A DNA stretch of 64,000 nucleotides, taken from Saturnia japonica (taxonomy: Eukaryota; Arthropoda; Insecta; Lepidoptera; Saturniidae). Where the stretch lies: positions 18,290,001 through 18,354,000 of the forward strand of contig CM065309.1 in the NCBI GenBank assembly GCA_033032175.1, written 5' to 3'. Numbering within the stretch: position 1 is the stretch's first letter; every line of letters begins with the position of its first letter. The notes under the pieces are model-generated. The model saw only the letters and a list, made by a program, of their open reading frames with translations, was not told the origin of the DNA and made no database searches. The position numbers and the translations under genes were made by a program. Below are positions 48,072 through 58,964 of the stretch, piece after piece.

Positions 48072-48606
48072 TCCAAATATAGTATTTTAAAACATCCAAC
48101 CGCTATCTCTTGTAACTTAATCCACTGTAATAGAACGCATGGCGCGTAACGCGATACTGGCTGGTCAGCTGCGACAAAGTTCACACATTCACACTTACAT
48201 TACTCGTCGTTTATTTAAATCTATTTCTTATGTTCTAAACAGAAGAGTATCGTTTTGTTTAATTGAATTTTCACACTCCGTAACATAATATTATGAGAGT
48301 AACCTACATTTCGCACACAATCTCTGTGTTTTGCGGTGCAAATGGTTTTTATGTTTAGTCGCCACTTCCTTAATATCATCGCGTGAGGATATGAGATATT
48401 CTTGTAGTGTTTGCTTTTAAAGTTATATAATTATTTTTACTTTTATGGGATATGTTACCATAGGTACAAAAATAAACTACAAGTAAAGGCATAAGTTTTT
48501 TATTATCACTTAGAAACAGTCTACCTCGAAGTTATATACGGTTTCGGTAAAACTAATTATGGAAGGCTTATTTTTTCTTAGAATTGCATATGTAAATAAA
48601 TACTTT
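48072..48606. other. no feature seen
   Basis: Moderately complex around 48110-48200 ('GAACGCATGGCGCGTAACGC') but unassigned. Confidence 0.45.
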
Positions 48607-48993
48607 ACTAGCTGACTCGCGCAACTTCGTCTGCGTCACATAAAGATAGACATATGCTATAGCGGACTTATTTTTGGAACATAAACACAATAACACATAC
48701 AAACAACATAAAAACAATTCCGTTAATTCCCTTCAAAATTTATTTTTGTTGCGTAACTTTAACCACGTAGCGCACGCAATGGAAACTTTCATAAGGAATA
48801 AATTTTCCCAGTTTTTGCAACATTTTTCATTGGCGCTCCGATGCTATTGGTCGTAGTATGATGTTATATTATATAGCCTTCCTGGATAAATGGGCTATCA
48901 ACAATAAATAACTTTTCCATTCTAACAAATACTTCCTGAGATCAGCGCGTTCAAAGAAACAAACTCTTCAACTTTATAATATTAGTATAGATT
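48607..48993 (+). repeat. Rep-2, short form, best-preserved copy
   Basis: Head 'ACTAGCTGACTCGCGCAACT', middle 'AAATTTTCCCAGTTTTTGCA' and 'TATAGCCTTCCTGGATAAAT', tail 'CTTCCTGAGATCAGCGCGTT' then 'TTTATAATATTAGTATAGAT'. About 387 bp, non-coding, no tRNA boxes and no TIRs. This copy defines the family ends. Confidence 0.8.
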
Positions 48994-49098
48994 TTCATAT
49001 ACCATATATATAGTGTTTTTATATGCTTTTTAGTTTTTTTTATAAGCTGCGACTTCGTCTGTATGCTTTTTTATATTCAACTGAAGTAATGATGAATC

Positions 49099-49290
49099 AA
49101 CAAGCCCGAGCTTTCGGTGAAAGAAAACATCGTGAAGAAACTATAGCATGATGACAGGGCTTTTTCTAATGTCCGCCTGGCTAACTACCACCCTCAAGTT
49201 GCAAATCTATAGCCAAGCACCTATGGGTGCGGCAGCTACACTTGAGGGCCAGTTAGTTCCCCCACTGGTCGTTAAGTGTAATCTTGGGCC
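49099..49290 (+). mobile_element. SINE-B, truncated at the head
   Basis: 'CGAGCTTTCGGTGAAAGAAA', 'TAATGTCCGCCTGGCTAACT', 'ACCACCCTCAAGTTGCAAAT', 'CTTGAGGGCCAGTTAGTTCC' and 'CGTTAAGTGTAATCTTGGGC'. The tRNA-like head is missing. Confidence 0.65.
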
Positions 49291-50454
49291 ATATCAAGTG
49301 AATAAAGAAATGAGTAAAAATAACCTTACATAAGAAAGCTACATCTATGTTAAATTAAATTGTCTAAATTAAAGTCTAGTCGATAAAAGGTAACAAACAA
49401 GCAGACAGACAAAGTTACTTTCGTATTTATAATATTAGTGTGGACTCTGTTAGATAGTATTTAAACGAAATCGACCTTTACTATTGTCGTTGTAAATGTC
49501 ACATATTATTTGAAATATTTATTACAATGTATTATTTTCACTAACACCTATAACTTATTCCGTCTTGTCAACAAACAATCCTTATAAAGTTGTACAGTAA
49601 ATTTGAAATTGTCACTTTTGAAACTACAGAACCAATTAAGTATATTGTAATTTCCAGATAAACATAAAATACATCCGAGGATGGATCTAGACTACATATC
49701 ATTCCGATTTTTCTAAAGGGGCTAAACAGTACTCATATATGTACAAAAAAAGACAATCTACTTTTAATGCTGTTTTACACGGTATTTATTTATATGAATA
49801 AGTTCATTTACAATAATTTATATTATATTTTAAATTAATTCAATTGTCAATAAATGCGATACGTAACAGAACATTTAAAGAGACAATCAGCGTATATTAA
49901 AGTTTCATGACACAGAGGTCTAGGGTCAAAAGCAGTCCTTTATAAGTATACTCGGTCCGTGACCACGCATAACAACTGCATGATAATTTATCACTATTGT
50001 TTTCCATGTAACATATATTATGTAATAACATTGATTCAGCAAAACTCTATGATTTGTGTAAATTTGATTATTAATATATATATTTATAAGATTGATCTTG
50101 TTTGTAGAAATTGAATCAAAGCGTTTATGTATCATAAACCTTGCTTTAGTCTTAAGTAACTGGAAGCCATAATTCACTGGACGTAAGAACCTGCTGTTGA
50201 ATTTTTTTTATTATTGTATTGTTGTAAAAGTTATTTCGAAGAAAGAATAAATTAATATATGAATATAACGTGGTTATTTATAGTAGTTAATATTATTCTT
50301 ATAATTTTAGCTACAAAAAATATTGTCTTGAATATTCATTAAAAAATATATTAAATCAGAATTACTCTGAAAATACTGTGAAAGAAGTTATGTAAATATA
50401 TTTTTTCATAACTTTATAAACAAAAACTAAAAAAAAAAACGAATTTGCAAGACC
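49291..50454. other. AT-rich DNA, no feature seen
   Basis: 49380-49445 ('CAGACAGACAAAGTTAC', 'TATAATATTAGTGTGGAC') is a Rep-2-like tail remnant. Otherwise nothing. Confidence 0.45.
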
Positions 50455-50690
50455 ATTTTTTAACAAAAAAAAAACCAACGTCAATGATTTTCAAGAGTTC
50501 CCCGGTGTATCTTAGAAGTTTAAGTCCAATGCCAATGAAATTAAAATGGGACCACCCATAAGGTATCCCCTATCAAAGAAAAGTGGAATCATTCAAATCG
50601 GTTCATAAACAAAGAAGTTATGGCTGAACGTCCATAAAAAAACATACATTCGAATTTAGAAACCTTTTTTTTTTGAAGTCGTTTAAAAAT
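50455..50690 (-). repeat. Rep-3 copy 7, full-length
   Basis: 'TTTTTTAACAAAAAAAAAAC' to 'TTGAAGTCGTTTAAAAA', with 'GGTTCATAAACAAAGAAGTT' and 'GGCTGAACGTCCATAAAAAA'. Confidence 0.75.
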
Positions 50691-50692
50691 AC

Positions 50693-50950
50693 CGAATCAG
50701 CGGGAGTCGAACCATCGACCTCTCATACGGTACCTACATACAAAATTGCGTACAAGTTTGGCCATATAGCGAAAGGAGCTTCGTTACGTCCGGGTGTCCA
50801 GCGACACCTTTTACCCGACTGGGAAAAAGAGGGATATGTTTTTCGAGCGTATATATTTATATAATTATGTATGTCTATTTCTTTGGCACGCTCTGCAGCC
50901 TAAACGATTTGACGAATTTTGGCATACGAGGTGTTGTTAGCTTCGGCTTA
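50693..50950 (-). repeat. possible retroposon with inverted B-box-like sequence
   Basis: 'GGGAGTCGAACCATCGACC' at about 50703 is, inverted, 'GGTTCGACTCCC', close to a Pol III B box. Followed by 'CCGGGTGTCCAGCGACACC' and 'TTTGGCACGCTCTGCAGCC'. Single copy here, so family and limits are uncertain. Confidence 0.35.
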
Positions 50951-51437
50951 ATTGTAGGAGTGACATAAGCTGTATAATTTTAAAGTACGACGTCTGGAAA
51001 TCGAAAAAAAAGCAAAAATAGAAAAAGAAAATTGATAAGTATTTTGTTGCACTCAGGTTTTTGTTTCCTTTTTTAATATTTTTTTCAATATTGTAGTAAA
51101 TACAAATAATATAACCTTTAATTAATTTGATAAACAGCGTGTAATTAAATGTTTCATGTGAAATAACAAGTCTTAATTTAACGTTGATTCGAATGTAAAA
51201 AAAGGATTTTACTGATTCCATCGTAACAATGGTGGTGCCACTGTTTGTGTTAACTGTTTGTTTGCTCTGTGCAACAACTGTGAGATGAATACTTGTCTCG
51301 CGGCAGTAATTTCCGCTCCAGACATCCATTATTTAACGTTTGCAAGTAAGTAAATATCATTGGTAGTCGCTTATACAGTTATTGTTTTTTTATTAATATA
51401 GCATTGATTACTCTACAATATCATCATCATTATATTT
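50951..51437. other. AT-rich DNA, no feature seen
   Basis: A 130-codon minus-strand frame (50937-51329) is K/F/Y/I-rich with no domain and crosses AT-rich runs; judged chance. Confidence 0.45.
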
Positions 51438-51773
51438 AATACGTAAACCAAAACCTTTGTACCCCTTTTTAAGCGTATTGCGTGCACGGAAGACTGTGAG
51501 GTTTGGTATGGTTAAAGTTTATATGGAGAAGGAGTGCAGAAAGTTATAATTTATCTATAATATCTGTTACTAATATATTAAATAAAATAAATTAATACTG
51601 CGAATCCTGACACGACCAGTGCCATCGAACATAGAGCCTCCAAAATATTGACATTGTCACTCAACGAAAAGTGACAGCAAGTGATATAATATTCATTGTT
51701 TAAATGTCAAACAGAAAATTAGTTTATGATTAAAAAGTCGCTGGTCGAATATCGATCATTGGGCGACCGCTAG
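51438..51773 (-). repeat. Rep-4 copy 2
   Basis: Minus strand: 'ACTAGCGGTCGCCCAATGAT', 'CAGCGACTTTTTAATCATAA', 'CTTTTCGTTGAGTGACAATG', 'CACTCCTTCTCCATATAAAC', 'GTGCACGCAATACGCTTAAA'. The 3' terminus has decayed. Confidence 0.75.
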
Positions 51774-53532
51774 TACCTAATTATAAATCACTATATTATA
51801 TTATTAGAATATTTAACGTATATAGTGTTAGGCGGTCACCTGCGACTCTTCGTTCGATTTAATTAAAATATAAAATTTTATAAGAATAAAAAATATTAAT
51901 AAACAAAAACATTTTTATAAACTGGCTTTTATTCCATATTTCAATAATTTTAAAGGCTTGTAACGCGTAAGAAATTTATCTCTTTTAAATTTCCCTCCCT
52001 TCATGAAATAGAAATATAAGTAGATTTACTAAAATAAGAGTAATAATTCAAAAATAATAATTCAAATGAATGATAATGAAAGTATATTGAATAATTAAAT
52101 ACCATTTTAATATTGATAACAATTAACCTCTATGGACACAGTACATTCGATTTATATTCCCTTGTATAACTTCAGACCGGAAAGAACATAACATAAACTA
52201 TTGTTATTAACTATAGTCGACGCATTATGAACTGAGGCTTCGGGTCATAAATCATATTTATCTGTCTGTCTCGCTCGCACTTACAGGTCTTATGGAGAGG
52301 TGTAGTGATGTGTGTAAGCATTGTAGAGGTGCATATCGATAATGGGATAAGTGCGATCGATATTATGATAAGTATTAATACGAATAATCTTTCGCTATCT
52401 AAAAAATAAAAGTTTTTAATTTGTAAGATAAAATGTTTGTTTCGACGTAATCATAGTGAAACTGTATAGATCTTAATGTGGCCCTGAAAAAGGCCGTTTT
52501 GATTTCCACCACTTAATTTCTTCAAAACCACGTTAGAAAATAAATTTTCCATTGTGCTTATTGCGTAACAAAGCGTAAGTAATTTAATGAGTGTCATAAC
52601 AAAAAATCTTCTATTTATAGAAAAACAACAACCCTTACTCCTTACGACCAATCAGGAGTCAGAGTGCTAATGAAGGTCACGATGACGTATCGACCCCGCG
52701 TGCGCAGGTAGCTAAGTATCGATAACGGATTGCATTGCGTGCACATTCCTATTGTCAGTGACATTTATTGCCCGACGACTCAGTTTAAAATGCGTCGACT
52801 ATAACATCATAGTGTGTTTTACACTTCCGTTCCATACTGAAATTACACTCTCAACCTTTTCACTTATCGCACTAAAAGAAGCATAATTTAAAAATTAGTT
52901 TATTAGGTACGTTAGGTAGGTAGGTAGGTAGGTAGTTTGTTTTCAGACGATTGAAACTAGTCTAAATAATGATTTTATGATCATGTGTATGATTTTGGCG
53001 AAATTACAATGCATTACACGTTTTCACACGTTTTATATGGGCGACCGAGCTCAGCTCACAAAAAAGAAGAAATGTACCTATCTAGGTAAACTTGGAATGC
53101 ACAACTCTATCTGAATATACAGTGTGTATTAAAAACCCCGTCGGATCCGTGAAGGTGATTCGTCGGTTCGGATCCGGATTAGGTATCGAGATTATATTCT
53201 GTTTATGTTATCTATCTCAGATTATAAAAATAATAAGAAAATAAGTAAAAAAAATTACCCCGTACAAAATATTAAAAAAATAGTTAAATGAGGAATACTT
53301 ACATGGCAATACAGGCAGCGCGGCGCGGCTGCTGCGCTACGCGTCCTTTAACTAACATCAACATCATGATGACCCTAGTTGACCCTGGGCTCCATTTATC
53401 ACAGTAATTGTTATTTTTCTGTAGCTTTGCAAAAGAGTGCTTTATTTGTTGTCCGAGTTTGAATATTGTGACTGTCATTCGATGAGGACTGTAAGGCGAT
53501 GGCTTTGACGACGAATATGTTCTTCCATGTTC
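51774..53532. other. no gene; short simple repeats and GC spots
   Basis: 51836-51865 has another repeat head ('CACCTGCGACTCTTCG'). (TAGG)n lies at 52913-52935. 53300-53345 is a GC-rich knot ('GCAGCGCGGCGCGGCTGCTG'). 'CGGATCC' occurs twice, with reversed context, at 53143-53175. No gene recognised. Confidence 0.4.
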
Positions 53533-53790
53533 CTACCACCAAAGGTAACAAAATGTCTGACAACGTGACCGTCTCACGAGGTTTTCACGGACACTTAGTA
53601 ACACATTTGTGTCGAATTTAATTTTGTTAAAAGCTGCTACAATACGCAAACGCATTTCGGCTTCGGTATTACAGATTTGCGTAAAAACTGATTGTTTTAG
53701 CACGATTGCATTAGCATGGTGTGTTTCTTGGCCGTGAACCCTGAACACTGCCCGTAGTGAACACACGGTTGTGCAAACGTTGAAACCCAC
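53533..53790 (-). pseudogene. possible mariner-type transposase C-terminal relic (tentative)
   Basis: Minus-strand 85-codon frame containing 'NTEAEMRLRIVAAFNKI' then 'LLSVRENLVRRSRCQ'. The pattern (acidic E-E-L-x-x-R-I-x-A-A, a short gap, V-R-x-x-x-x-R-R-x-x-x-C) resembles the end of several Tc1/mariner-like transposases just past the last catalytic Asp. The preceding part ('FRVHGQETHHANAIVLKQ') does not fit, and no catalytic motif or TIR is seen. It could equally be chance. Confidence 0.3.
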
Positions 53791-54093
53791 GGTCTTCTAC
53801 CCAAACACATTAACTTATTAAAATATCTACTCTTGGTTAAAATACGACATTTCTCGGAAAACAATCACAACAACGCAACGGAACACAACTACTCGGAAGC
53901 AATTTTTTCGCGAAACTGGCCTAATATTAAAATTACATTAAAGGTATGCAAAGGTAGGTATAGTTCGTCAGGTATGGTAAATACTAGGGATGGTAGATAA
54001 TGTAACAATAATACTGGTACAAATGTAGCTAAAAGTAGACCAGTTGAAAAAAAAGTTGGTACAACTTATGGGGGTTGCCCTGAACGACCTTTT

Positions 54094-54260
54094 TTTAGTG
54101 GTGGGCGATCATCATTCACATAACCAAGAAATTTACTTACTACTAATATTGATAATAGATTATGAAATTAGTAACCAACTAATTTTCATAATCGAATAAT
54201 GTTACTAATTATTAGTACAATTAATTCTTGTTCAGTAGTAAATCATAATCCCATCAAAAG
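54094..54260. repeat. AT-rich palindrome-dense element end
   Basis: Starts 'AGTGGTGGGCGATCATCATT' and is packed with 'ACTAATATT', 'TTAGTAACC' and 'ACTAATTATTAGTAC' palindromic units. A like head occurs inverted at 61195-61228. Confidence 0.4.
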
Positions 54261-54756
54261 AAGTTCCTATCTCTTATAACTTTTTATCTGGTACTTGGTA
54301 CAAGTCTGGTATTATTTTTTTGGTAATGTTATTGGGATATCTATATACGTTTTTCGGATACGACGTGGTTTTTGATACATACTGTATATGCATATATACA
54401 GGAATTGCTCACTTATTAGTATCAGATAGATAACTTTTAGGTTTAATTTGAAATAGAATTCTTCGAATTCACATAACAGTCAAGGTGAATATTTTTATGA
54501 AATCAATAATATCCTAATAAACGTTAATTATAACCGCTTTCCGACGACAAGGACAGACGGACCAGCCATTTCACTTCTAATTGTTTTTATCGAGTATCTA
54601 TTGGATAACTTTACGTTAATGAGATCTGACTGGTCACGGTGTGCGCTCTTTGATAATTTCTTTGTAAAATTAATTTTATTTCACCTTGGCATATTGTTGA
54701 GTTCAGATTTTTATACGTTTTTATTATTTTTTTAAAATTGTAAAGATTTAATGTTA
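54261..54756. other. AT-rich DNA, no feature seen
   Basis: Nothing recognised. Confidence 0.45.
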
Positions 54757-55000
54757 AGGCCACAATCTCACCTGTTGTGGCCCAAGATGTCGACACACTA
54801 AGCTTAGTAGAAAAACTGGCTTTAAATTAAAGCGCAGCTGCCGAAACACCTCTAGATGCTTGGCGACAGATTTTTAAATTGAAGGTGGGTAGGTAGCCAG
54901 GCGGTTACGATGTTTTCCTCTACCGAAACCTCAGGTTCATGCAGGGATTCGAACTCTCGTGGATCGACGCGGTGTCCGATAAGCTACCATTAAACTATAA
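54757..55000 (-). mobile_element. SINE-B with preserved tRNA-like head
   Basis: Minus strand begins 'TATAGTTTAATGGTAGCTTA' (A-box-like), then 'ACACCGCGTCGATCCACGAG' and a B box 'AGTTCGAATCCC'. The body has 'GCCTGGCTACCTACCCACCT' and the end is 'CAACAGGTGAGATTGTGGCC'. This copy gives the best support for the tRNA origin of the family. Confidence 0.8.
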
Positions 55001-55304
55001 TTCCTACAACGTTGTAGGTTTAGCAATTGAACAGATTTTCACTAGATGTTTAGTGACTATGATGCCTAACATGGTAACACGATAAGCTTAGATATGCTTA
55101 ATCTTGCATCGCTAGTGAAGCTGCCGAAACACAGATTTTTCTATCTATTAGAAAATGCACTACTATGAAATCTATGAAGGGAAAAGTGATGCGTCATCTG
55201 GAAGGGCTTATATTCAGGTTGTACTGTTTTAAATCCTGGATAAGCTATAATATAGTTCCTATTAGTATTTATTAAGCAGAGATATTCGTTATAGATTGAG
55301 CGTT

Positions 55305-55458
55305 GTGACCACCATGTCTCATCTCATTTTAAGTGACGTGAAGTGGAAGACTGGCTCTTAAGCGCAGCTGTCGGAACACATCTATTATTATTTGGTGACA
55401 GATTTACAACTTGAGGGTGGTAGCTAGCCAGGCAAAAAATCCTATCACCATGCAATGC
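55305..55458 (-). mobile_element. SINE-B, headless copy
   Basis: Seen from the plus strand: 'CATCTCATTTTAAGTGACG', 'GAAGACTGGCTCTTAAGCGC', 'CTTGAGGGTGGTAGCTAGCC'. The tRNA-like part is absent. A further degraded stretch at 55050-55135 ('GAAGCTGCCGAAACACAG') may be another piece. Confidence 0.65.
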
Positions 55459-55507
55459 TATACTATCTACTTCAAGCAAGGACTATATGTATACGTTGTA
55501 AAAAAAA

Positions 55508-55720
55508 ACGATGAAAACCATATAACTAGAAGAATGTTAAGAACGGATATAGGAGTAGAGGAAGACTGACGAAGGTATGCATGAATTGTTCGAGTAATGA
55601 TGTACGTACAGACTATAGACGGTGTGAATAATGAAATGACAGTTAATAGAGTGGAGAAAGAAAACATGTTGTATCGACCGTGATAGGGTGGTAAAGGTGG
55701 GATAAGGAGTAAGAAGAAGA
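55508..55720 (+). pseudogene. non-LTR retrotransposon C-terminal relic
   Basis: Plus-strand reading 'DENHITRRMLRTDIGVEED*' , then 'IVRVMMYVQTIDGVNNEMTV' and 'NRVEKENMLYRP**'. This is the same C-terminal layout as 14474-14800 (DE-HITRRML, then a basic stretch, then VNxEMTxxRVEWKxxTxxADP) with several stops. No RT palm motifs nearby. Confidence 0.65.
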
Positions 55721-56590
55721 TATTGGAAAAATACGCTCCATCGTCAACTCCATTGGGTATGACTGAGACCAGCATGAGCTTGACTATTTTAGGTAAAAAC
55801 CCATATGCATAAACAATATTTTAATAAAATTATTTTTCCAAATACATGCAACTGTTCCTTTCACTCTAAAGATAAGTTTTCCACTATAGGAAGTAAAAAC
55901 ATAAGAAAATTTCATATTTACCGGTTACGAATAGGACAATAATAGCGTTTTACAATAGGTTCGAAACAGTTAACATATCTGTTTCTTTAACTGAAATTAC
56001 AATTGAAATATCACGCACTTTTTCAGTAAACATTACATACATTTTCGTCACAAGCTTATATGTTAACATGTTGTTGTTGAGTACTGAATGAATCTTAAAA
56101 TAATTCATTACAATTTAAAGTGTATTAACACTTTGCAATAAAAAAAAAGTCACACACGGGTTCTATAATAAGTTTCCACGCAAATGTAGAAATCCGAGTA
56201 AAAGTCGCGATATATTCGCTTATCGAGATACGAACGTTGGTTAACAATGCGTCATTAACTACGGTTAATTTCACGGTAACTATGACAAATTAAGGTAACA
56301 CCTCAGAGTGACCTTTGTAACCTTTGTGATCAGATTGCGATCGCTTTACGATCGAAATGAGATTCGATTTTTAGAAAATTATGAATTAGACAAGTAAATT
56401 GAATGCGAGAAGTTTTAGTATGAAATAGCGTTTAGGTACGCTTTCTTTTGTGTTCGAGATTTCTTATATTTATTTATTGTAGTTAAATCATTGTGTCAGT
56501 TGGTTTATTAGTGTTGGTGTTTGTGGGTTCGATTCTAGTTATGGTTAACTTAGATTATAGCTAAACAGTAAAGTACATATATTAAATTAT
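55721..56590. other. AT-rich DNA, no feature seen
   Basis: Nothing recognised. Confidence 0.5.
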
Positions 56591-56946
56591 ACTAGCGGTC
56601 GCCCAATGATCGCAATTCGACCAGCGACTTTTTAATCATAGACTATTTTCTGTTTGACATTTGCAGTATGAACCTAAACAATAAATATTATATCACTTGC
56701 TGTCACTTTTCATTGAGTGACAATGTCTTTATTTTGGGGGGTCTATGTTTAATGACACTGGTCCGGTTAGGATTCGTAGTATTCATTAATTTAATTTAAT
56801 ATATTAGTAACAGATATTATAGAAAAAATTTAGTTTACTGCACTTCTCCATAGAAACTTTAACCATGCCAAAATGACAGTCTTTCGTGCACGTAATAGGC
56901 TTAAAAAGGCACCGAATGCTTTTGCTTCATGTATTAATATATAGAT
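56591..56946 (+). repeat. Rep-4 copy 3, most complete
   Basis: 'ACTAGCGGTCGCCCAATGAT' to 'GTATTAATATATAGATT', 356 bp. Defines both ends of Rep-4. Confidence 0.8.
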
Positions 56947-57191
56947 TATTGGTTCAAACCAATGATAATGCCTACTATAGTTAGTACTGTATTGGTAGTT
57001 AATCTAACTAAAATCTTTTAATGCTATTCTGAAGACCAAGTTGTTTTTGTTTTTAAGAGATAATTTCTGGAACTACTGATCTGCTTCCGAAAATTCTTAC
57101 ACTCATAGAAAGCTACATTATCTATCATTGAATGACATAGGATGTGGCATAGGAAACTCACGTCACTATGCTTGATGGTGAACATAATACA

Positions 57192-57426
57192 ATTTAAAAA
57201 GTAAAAAAAAACCCATATTCAATGATTCTGAAGAGTTATCTGGTATATCTTCGAAATTAAAGGTCCAATGCTAATGAAATTAAGATGGGACAACCTTTGA
57301 TGTATCCTCTTTCCAACGAAAAAAGAATCATCCAACTCGAAAAGTAATTATGGTTGACCATACAAAAAAAAACAAACAAATAAACACTCGAATTGAGAAG
57401 CGCCTCCTTTTTTGAAGTCGGTTCAA
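57192..57426 (-). repeat. Rep-3 copy 8
   Basis: 'GGTCCAATGCTAATGAAATT', 'GGGACAACCTTTGATGTATC' and 'TTTTGAAGTCGGTTCAAAC'. The terminal TTAA is only partly kept. Confidence 0.7.
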
Positions 57427-57675
57427 ACAAAGACAACGACCGAAAAATCAGTGATCGATTTTTTATATTGTAACTAAAGCGAAAAGAGTCACGGGTGATT
57501 GTTGTTATGGAATATAGAAATCTTATTGGTGGCTTCTGCATATACTTCAAACCTCCTTGGTTTCAACTTCTTTGTTCACAAAGCTAAAAGTAACCCCCCC
57601 TCCCCTAATTTATCAACTTTTAAAACTTTTCAGTGCACACATTTTATGTTTTTTTTTTTATTGGTTTATGTTGTT

Positions 57676-57703
57676 TCCACAATCTCACCTGATTTTAAGT
57701 GAT
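57676..57703 (-). mobile_element. SINE-B 3'-end scrap at junction
   Basis: 'CCACAATCTCACCTGATTTT' plus AAGTGAT, ending at the base where SINE-A begins. Confidence 0.65.
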
Positions 57704-57910
57704 GTTCGATTCCCAGGTCGAGAAAATTGTTATTGGCTTTTTCTGTGAAATTCTCAGTAACAGCTCGGAGTTTGGCTTTGTGCCCGATTAATGGCAATAG
57801 GCTCGCTCCCTATTACATGGGACCTAAGAATATACCTGGCGAATTGTGGGTGTACTAGTACATCTCTGCCTAACCCTTCGGGGATACAGGCGTGATGATA
57901 CGTATGTATT
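57704..57910 (+). mobile_element. SINE-A, headless, fused to SINE-B
   Basis: Starts within the B box ('GTTCGATTCCCAGGTCGAG') and continues to the true 3' end 'CTGCCTAACCCTTCGGGGAT' and 'ACAGGCGTGATGATACGTAT'. The A box and the first 50 bp are replaced by the SINE-B scrap. Confidence 0.8.
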
Positions 57911-58513
57911 TTTCGACCAGTATGACGTCACAGCAGAGATACGTTTAAAATAAAGTTTTGCGGTTTTCTTCTAATAGGACAATAATTAATAATTTTATAC
58001 CTACTTTAAAAAAGAGTCAACCAGCCTATCAAATTAGTATATATGAAAACATTTTAAAGATACCTGAACCGCTTGTGAAACATGCTTATAATATCTTTGT
58101 ATGTGGAAGAAACTTATAATTCTCGGATTTTGAATTCCTCAATAGACAGGTACATTCCGAAACGCAAAGCAATGGTCTTTATAGGTACCAAGATTCCACC
58201 ATTCGACCACCATGACTTATAAAGTCATTAATTGATAGACGTATTCAGAATTACCGGTATAATACGTAACAGAGATACAGTCAATTGCAAGTAATAAACC
58301 CTAGCTAGCTAAGATGCTCGAGGCAAGCAGTATAATTGATACGGCATGAAACTATTTCATTTGTAATGTACTAATTATACTGTCTACATTGCATAATCAC
58401 TTTAATAAATCTATCGACTATCTATTACTTATTTATTTTATTATAGGTGTAGTGCCCGCCATATTGGCACGCTTAGCCGTGTCTCTTTCCGGGATCAGAC
58501 GGTTTCAACTATC
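57911..58513. other. AT-rich DNA, no feature seen
   Basis: Nothing recognised. Confidence 0.5.
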
Positions 58514-58660
58514 GGCCGTTTCCAATGACATTTCTGAACTTATTATCCCCGATTAGTACCTACATATTTGTAATAAGTACTATCTTCAACTTAAGACAGA
58601 TATCGGCTTCCCTCTTATCTATTCAAGCTATAGGATAAGGATATATTATATTATGTAAAA
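58514..58660 (+). repeat. left half of the 9959 MITE-like element
   Basis: 'GGCCGTTTCCAATGACATTT', 'TTTGTAATAAGTACTATC' and 'CCCTCTTATCTATTCAAGCT' follow the 9959 element in order. The right TIR is absent. Confidence 0.6.
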
Positions 58661-58857
58661 ACGAAAACTGGTCGAAAACAAACATTTTAAATTTAGCAAA
58701 CGTTCATAATTGTGAAAAACTTGATACTTTTTATTGCGATAAATGTCAATGTCACTCACTCGTATAAGATCCGACATGAAATTTGTTTAGAGTCCTATGA
58801 CCTCACAACATGGCCGACAGCTATTTCCGAGTTAAAAAAAAAAACAATTTTTATATA

Positions 58858-58889
58858 CAAGGTGTCCAGAAAGGGAATCTGGTATTTGT
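58858..58889 (+). repeat. mariner left terminal inverted repeat
   Basis: Differs from the right repeat at positions 19 and 23 only. Downstream end relative to the transposase gene. Confidence 0.9.
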
Positions 58890-58964
58890 AAGTTCAATGA
58901 AACAAAAATTATTTGTATGCAATAAAAAAGTTTATTGTTTATTATTAGCATATGAATTGGAGAA

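Noticed and set aside
50937..51329. 130-codon minus-strand frame
   Set aside because: K/F/Y/I-rich product of A/T runs with no motif. The first part lies over a repeat-like segment.
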